24,969 nucleotides of DNA from Baffinella frigidus (lineage: Eukaryota > Cryptophyceae > Cryptomonadales > Baffinellaceae): positions 1 through 24,969 of the forward strand of contig MU648101.1 of NCBI GenBank assembly GCA_026770585.1. Direction: 5' to 3'. The notes below the pieces were generated by a model. The model was not told the DNA's origin. It did no database searches and saw only the letters and a list, made by a program, of their open reading frames with translations. Position 1 is the stretch's first letter. Each line of letters opens with the position of its first letter. Positions 20,929-24,969 of this stretch are shown here, piece by piece. Both the position numbers and the translations under genes were made by a program.

Positions 20929-22269
20929 ATGGCGTCACCGGTCGACGGGTCGAAATATTTTCTCAGCATCGCACGCTTCGGTGTTACGTCACTGAATTTT
21001 TGTATGACTGTCGTGTTTGTGTCCGTACTGTTGACTAATGCATTTACTATGAAAGGTATAACCGCACCACAGGTTTTCTATGCGGACCGTGTTCTACAGT
21101 CGAGTAGTGGTGTAACTCCCATGCAGCTAGACCAGTTCATCAAGAATGTGTATGGTATGAACACCGAGATACTTGGAATCGTTAATAAAACGACCATTCT
21201 CCCAACTCTTCTCCCTTCAATGTATGAAATCAGTGGTGCTAATTCGATGCTACGCATCGACGCGGTGCATAGCAACTTTATGCTATTCAGTGCACTATGG
21301 ATCGCCAGTGCATTTGCACTTGCGATGACACAGGTTCCATCGATAGACCCGTTGACCTGGGGATATGCACGCGTTATCGTCGTACATGCTTGGAATTTCA
21401 TCGGACTTATCATTACTATTGTAATATTCACCTCGACGACGAAGTGGTCGAATATCCCCACAAGCAACTTGTTTTACGCTCTTGTTGGACAGATTATGGC
21501 ATGGACGTATCAGTACTTCCACATGGTTGAGTGTAGTCAGATTGTCAAGGGGTCGCTGGCTATCTCCCACCATCCGACTGCTGTCACAGTGAAGGATGAT
21601 CATCTCTCTACTATGTTTTCCATAGAGATGCGGAAGCTCATCTATATGGAGTTCTCCGTCGTGGTACCCATGCTACTTGTCTCGAGTATTATGCCGGGTT
21701 CGATAGGGCTGGACGAATGGCGTATTCAAACTGTACTTTTCTCTTCATGGACATTGTTTGCACTTCTTGGTCTACACCTACGCTTTCGGAAATCACTTGT
21801 AACTGACGTGATTATCGCCGATGGAGCGGTGAATGACGAAAATGAAGACACCGGGGTGCCCGACGAGCACGGTCTTGATGCACTTGGTTATCTCACATAT
21901 GCAATTATATTGGTCTTCTGTATGCTGCTTAATGCTATGGGTACTACTACCTTCGAAGACCTGTCATATGCACCCCCTCGCATCACACAGAGTCGCATAG
22001 GGGCGCGTTTTATCATTCTTGTCTGTGCTGTTCTTGTTGCAGAGACTATCTACAAATCCGTGAGGATGCGTTTCTTCCCCTTGTATTTGGGCCCGTTCCA
22101 GAAGCCTCCCGGGGGTGCTGCTGACAGCACCGAAACCTCTATCCTCACGATACTGCCGTCGTTTTTGGTAAACATGGCCATCCTCGCGGTCGGGTCGTTC
22201 CTTGTCAAGGTCCTCATATTTTCAGGATTGAGTGACGTCAATGGACTGTCCACCTGGTATCCAGCATAG
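20929..22269 (+). CDS. Polytopic membrane protein, about nine TM segments
   Basis: 446 residues from an ATG 53 bp after a TATA box. One TM at about 15-38 is followed by an 80-residue extracytoplasmic domain with a sequon (NKT). A bundle of seven or so hydrophobic segments follows (from about 117 to 385), interrupted by an acidic loop near 300-315 (NDENEDTGVPDEHG). A last TM lies near 408-432, with a short tail. The arrangement of aromatic residues (WNF, WTYQYF, YMEFSVVVPMLL) vaguely recalls microbial rhodopsin-type bundles, but no Schiff-base lysine sits in a suitable helix, so I do not call it one. An envelope or transport role is possible; the family is unknown. Confidence 0.7.
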   Translation: MASPVDGSKYFLSIARFGVTSLNFCMTVVFVSVLLTNAFTMKGITAPQVFYADRVLQSSSGVTPMQLDQFIKNVYGMNTEILGIVNKTTILPTLLPSMYEISGANSMLRIDAVHSNFMLFSALWIASAFALAMTQVPSIDPLTWGYARVIVVHAWNFIGLIITIVIFTSTTKWSNIPTSNLFYALVGQIMAWTYQYFHMVECSQIVKGSLAISHHPTAVTVKDDHLSTMFSIEMRKLIYMEFSVVVPMLLVSSIMPGSIGLDEWRIQTVLFSSWTLFALLGLHLRFRKSLVTDVIIADGAVNDENEDTGVPDEHGLDALGYLTYAIILVFCMLLNAMGTTTFEDLSYAPPRITQSRIGARFIILVCAVLVAETIYKSVRMRFFPLYLGPFQKPPGGAADSTETSILTILPSFLVNMAILAVGSFLVKVLIFSGLSDVNGLSTWYPA

Positions 22270-22296
22270 ACAGGAACAGTTGACCTAAGACCGTTC

Positions 22297-22342
22297 AGGG
22301 TCTATAGTGACGTGTGTATATGTAAGAATTGTCATAGACCCT
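22297..22342. repeat. Inverted repeat AGGGTCTAT / ATAGACCCT after the 20929-22269 gene
   Basis: Nine-base arms at 22297-22305 and 22334-22342 with a 28-base loop, 27 bp after the stop. It could be a 3' UTR hairpin. Confidence 0.5.
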
Positions 22343-22367
22343 TTAAGTTATATGGAACCGCGTATCA

Positions 22368-22373
22368 AATAAA
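22368..22373 (+). terminator. Poly(A) signal AATAAA for the 20929-22269 gene
   Basis: About 100 bp after the stop, past the inverted repeat. The rest of 22270-22727 has no clear gene. A minus-strand frame at 22413-22562 with a Cys/His cluster is discussed in the findings. Confidence 0.5.
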
Positions 22374-22727
22374 CGAGACTCTATCCAAACGTGTTCATGA
22401 CACCCCGTGTGTCTACTGAACTGGATGGTCGCTAATCAGACCAGTACTCTGGTACACAGCAGGCGATTGAAACAAAACACTTGAAACTTCGTTCGAGGAG
22501 ATCGAATAGACGACTGCACCACATTTAAAACACACGGGACCACAGTGCTTATAAGTGCACATAGATAAGAATATATTTATTTGACAACCCAGGATAGATT
22601 CAACATGAAATGCAACAAACAGACGAAAGAAACCATTTAAGTAGCGGTTTACGCCGGTGTTTATTCGGTTGTCTATAGGTACACTCACCCCCACCGTGAG
22701 TAGCACAGCGCATCATTACACAACGAC

Positions 22728-24131
22728 ATGATCGCTTCAGCTGTCATCCAGACTATCCTCTTGTTGAGTTCAGGGGCTTTCAACGTTCTACTTAACCCCG
22801 GTACTCTCAATGTGGGGAAACAGCTGTTTGTAAGTAGTGTGATTCTGATCATAGGCTTCGCACAGGGGTTTATTTTGGTCATACTTAAGGTTGTCGTACG
22901 GTATGTAACTGGATGGAACATACATTTTTCGAGTAGTTACCTATTCGCACCCCTGGCATCAGCGATGAGCAACTCTGTCAACGACAGACCGGGTGAGACG
23001 GATGTAAACACTCCAATTGTAACACCCATAAACCCCCGTTCTACGTCGGAAAGTACATCACGACCGTCAGTATATGATGGATATGACACTGAAGACGAAG
23101 ATGCCGACGTCACTGCCACGCACTTCATGCCAGAACTGGAAATGGCAATCGACGAGAGACGCAACGTCTATACCGATATCTACCTGTTGGGTATAGCAAC
23201 CTTTACAACCACTTATTGTATAGACACGGTGTCTCCTATACCAACGACAGCGTTTCTATCAGGGTTGCTCATTATGTCAATTGCGCAAAGCATAAACATC
23301 ATTGTGATCCTCACACGCGGGTCGGGTGGGTATTTAGACGGGGATATACCTCGTGCCATGCGAGGGAAGCGGTTGTTGACAGTGACGGCATGCATATTTG
23401 CGGCGGGTGCATTCGGCATGTTTTGTATCGGACTTGCGAAGACAACCATAAACAAGGTATCGTTGTCAAACATGTTTGACATGATATTTTCGATTATACT
23501 TCCATTGATCGCTCCCTGGTTGCTTGTCACCGTCTCTCCTAAACAGCAACCTCTACGTACGCTTTTTGAATGCACGCCATTTGTTTTTACAATCTGTGCC
23601 TCGTTTGTGTTGTTCTTCCTCGCAACGAGGGGGCAGATGTCCGCGATGATACACGAGCTTTCAACGGCAGTGGACAAGGAGCACAACAACACCAACACAG
23701 ATGTGCCAGACAGCATCGTGGAAATTGAATTTCATTCAGATATAAATACGACCCTACACTTTAACATGGATATATTTTCCACCACGTCTGTGGACAGTGT
23801 TGGTAATATCCCCATGTTGATGTTTGCACCACTCGTAAAAATACCAACGATTGTGGTTGTACTCGCCAACGTCATTAACCGATCCAATTTAGTTGTCATC
23901 ACGGCTCTGATGGTAACCATGTCACTCCGGGAAATGACACAGACACATGTAAGCCCGTCGGCCCATCGCGCGTATTGTGTTGCGCTGGCACTGTCGCTGC
24001 TTTCGCTTGTCTTTAATGTATTGAAATACATGAAGATTCCCGCCTGGGTCCTTTCGATGCGCTCGAGTCCTCAAGACAGTAGACGGTCTAGGTCCATGGG
24101 AGACGCAGAAGAATCTCTTGGCGAGCTCTGA
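22728..24131 (+). CDS. Polytopic membrane protein, about ten TM segments
   Basis: 467 residues. Two N-terminal TM segments (about 3-22 and 32-60) are followed by an acidic, Ser/Thr/Pro-rich loop (about 82-145, with DGYDTEDEDAD) likely to be cytoplasmic. Some eight further hydrophobic segments then follow. A loop around 305-355 carries sequons (NNT, NTT) and should face the lumen. The short C-terminal tail has RSS...RRSRSMGDAEESLGEL, mixing basic and acidic residues with phosphorylatable serines. With the proteins at 8256, 16442 and 20929 it forms a set of four polytopic membrane proteins in 16 kb. No named family. AATAAA follows at 24200-24205. Confidence 0.7.
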   Translation: MIASAVIQTILLLSSGAFNVLLNPGTLNVGKQLFVSSVILIIGFAQGFILVILKVVVRYVTGWNIHFSSSYLFAPLASAMSNSVNDRPGETDVNTPIVTPINPRSTSESTSRPSVYDGYDTEDEDADVTATHFMPELEMAIDERRNVYTDIYLLGIATFTTTYCIDTVSPIPTTAFLSGLLIMSIAQSINIIVILTRGSGGYLDGDIPRAMRGKRLLTVTACIFAAGAFGMFCIGLAKTTINKVSLSNMFDMIFSIILPLIAPWLLVTVSPKQQPLRTLFECTPFVFTICASFVLFFLATRGQMSAMIHELSTAVDKEHNNTNTDVPDSIVEIEFHSDINTTLHFNMDIFSTTSVDSVGNIPMLMFAPLVKIPTIVVVLANVINRSNLVVITALMVTMSLREMTQTHVSPSAHRAYCVALALSLLSLVFNVLKYMKIPAWVLSMRSSPQDSRRSRSMGDAEESLGEL

Positions 24132-24144
24132 GTAGCGGACACTT

Positions 24145-24187
24145 AAAACTAATGGCATGTAAAACTAATGACATGTAAAACTAATGG
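24145..24187 (+). repeat. 16-bp tandem repeat (AAAACTAATGRCATGT), 2.7 copies
   Basis: Units at 24145-24160, 24161-24176 and 24177-24187 (partial) lie in the 3' UTR between the stop at 24131 and the poly(A) signal. Confidence 0.8.
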
Positions 24188-24199
24188 TAACGCAAAGTA

Positions 24200-24205
24200 A
24201 ATAAA
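24200..24205 (+). terminator. Poly(A) signal AATAAA for the 22728-24131 gene
   Basis: About 70 bp after the stop and just before the stop of the converging minus-strand gene. Confidence 0.55.
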
Positions 24206-24210
24206 CCCCA

Positions 24211-24969
24211 TTAAACGTGTACGACATCATCGCCTGTTTCACACAACACACTCCTAATCCACAACTCGTCGGTATGCCCGGGCTCGACCGGAGAGGCCCC
24301 CGCAGCACCGACGCTTGTCTGCGACCACGATTGCCCGTCGTCTGAAATGTTGTCTTGTTGCGAGTATGCATAGCGTTCATCTTCTTGGCTGTACTCTCGG
24401 AAGTGGCCATCGACGCCGAATTCAATGTACCCGTCAGTTGGTGGGCTGTCGGACAAATCCATCCCTGACTCCGTATCGAGAATTGGTAGAAGTTCTTCAT
24501 CCGTTCCGAGACACAGTACGTCCATAGGACATGTGTCCGACGACTTGTCCTTGTCTTGTGTAGACACCCTGTCCGAGTTGGAATCTGGTGCCCTCTCTGG
24601 GTTCTTGATCGACCCCGCGTCCGATATATGAAGAGACCCGTCGCTTGGTCCGTCTTGTTCTTCTTCGTCGCCTTTATCGAACCCCTTGTCGGGCACATCA
24701 TCGACCTTCGGTGTACCCCCCGACTCGTCGTCCATGTCTTCATCTTCCTCAGACCCATTGTCGAGAGCTGTGTCAGCCGTGGTCTCGAAGACCATGCGAG
24801 ACATACCGTCTGTAGTGCTTGCATACACGGGATGTCCCACAGCCCCCACCTCCACAGCCCCCACCTCCACAGCCCCCACCTCCACAGCCCCCACCTCCAC
24901 AGCCCCCACCTCCACAGACCCCACCTCCACAGACCCCACCTCCACAGACCCCACCTCCACAACCCCCAC
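24211..24969 (-). CDS. C-terminal part of a highly acidic, repeat-containing protein (runs off the window)
   Basis: At least 252 residues; the N-terminus lies beyond the right edge, so the true start is unknown. The part seen begins with pentapeptide repeats of the form V-E-V-G-A/S. A long hydrophilic region very rich in Asp, Glu, Ser and Gly follows, with acidic runs (SEEDEDMDDESGG, DKGDEEEQDG). The last part has aromatic residues and Tyr motifs (YSQEDERYAYSQQD). No membrane segment is visible in this portion. It could be a disordered cytoplasmic tail of a membrane protein, or an acidic tegument or transactivator-like protein. The other minus-strand frame over the repeat is a Trp/Gly/Leu/Arg repeat and is not preferred, because downstream it has basic, non-protein-like composition. 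Confidence 0.6.
   Translation of the reverse strand: MGVVEVGSVEVGSVEVGSVEVGAVEVGAVEVGAVEVGAVEVGAVGHPVYASTTDGMSRMVFETTADTALDNGSEEDEDMDDESGGTPKVDDVPDKGFDKGDEEEQDGPSDGSLHISDAGSIKNPERAPDSNSDRVSTQDKDKSSDTCPMDVLCLGTDEELLPILDTESGMDLSDSPPTDGYIEFGVDGHFREYSQEDERYAYSQQDNISDDGQSWSQTSVGAAGASPVEPGHTDELWIRSVLCETGDDVVHV
24839..24969. repeat. 15-bp minisatellite (ACAGCCCCCACCTCC) at the right edge
   Basis: Eight full units at 24839-24958: five of the GCCCCC type, then three of the GACCCC type, followed by the start of a further variant. The unit length is a multiple of three and keeps the acidic protein in frame, giving V-E-V-G-A or V-E-V-G-S per unit. The array reaches the window end, so its full length is unknown. 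Confidence 0.9.

Noticed and set aside
20929-22269. Heliorhodopsin or microbial rhodopsin
   Set aside because: The number of TMs and some aromatic patterns invite it, and mirusvirus-like genomes can carry such genes. However, no retinal-binding lysine is found in the middle of a late helix.
23356-23379. KRLL in the ten-TM protein as a sixth subtilase-type site
   Set aside because: It sits at the edge of a predicted membrane helix, probably on the cytoplasmic side, so it is unlikely to be accessible to a lumenal protease.
24165-24962. Minus-strand frame with W-G-L-W-R repeats over the minisatellite
   Set aside because: It only reflects the 15-bp repeat read in another frame. Downstream its composition is erratic, whereas the competing frame is consistently acidic with Ser/Asp/Glu runs.
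1-24969. CRISPR array, tRNA or rRNA genes, insertion sequence or transposase
   Set aside because: No regular repeat-spacer pattern, no cloverleaf-like sequence and no transposase motif were noticed on reading. The tandem repeats present have no unique spacers.

Overview
This window looks like part of a large dsDNA virus of a eukaryote from the herpesvirus-like (HK97-type capsid) lineage, not a cellular chromosome. The main evidence is a capsid maturation protease (assemblin/prohead protease type) in two exons at 2564-3122. Supporting signs are densely packed genes on both strands, short intergenic gaps, TATA boxes 35-65 bp upstream of ATGs, AATAAA signals close to or overlapping stop codons, and many envelope-type membrane proteins. 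No major capsid, terminase, portal or polymerase gene is recognisable, so the exact group is not settled. Candidates are the mirusvirus-like viruses of aquatic protists or an invertebrate herpes-like virus. The spliced protease, the RRLL processing motifs common in algal and stramenopile secreted proteins, and the glycosyltransferase fusion make a protist host attractive, but this is inference.

Layout. Positions 1-284 hold a cluster of short repeats and palindromes. Then come a small DUF2314-like protein (285-596), a helical-repeat-like protein (900-1445), two minus-strand genes (1460-2474), the spliced protease (2564-3122) and a small minus-strand alpha/beta protein (3180-3620). A 1388-residue type I membrane glycoprotein (3875-8041) carries five RRLL/RKLL motifs, and an 8-TM protein (8256-9527) with glycoprotein M-like topology follows. 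The minus-strand gene at 9536-10675 has a Cys/His cluster and helical domain recalling herpesvirus UL92-type late transcription factors.

From 10840 to 13292 there are small membrane, soluble and secreted genes around a repeat-containing control region (12179-12704). From 13393 to 17323 three minus-strand genes lie in tandem: a permuted papain-like cysteine hydrolase, a 707-residue unrecognised protein and a polytopic membrane protein. A coiled-coil protein with an LC8-type TQT motif (17605-18324) is followed by a 12-bp tandem repeat. A type II membrane protein (18728-20512) fuses a GT11 fucosyltransferase-like domain to an HtrL/YibB-like domain. Two more polytopic membrane proteins (20929-22269, 22728-24131) and the acidic C-terminal end of a gene that runs off the window in a 15-bp minisatellite complete the region.

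Taken together the window is rich in envelope and virion-surface functions: membrane proteins, secreted proteins sharing a predicted subtilase site, and glycan modification. It also has one capsid-assembly enzyme and one possible late-gene regulator. Functions not tied to named motifs below are unknown.
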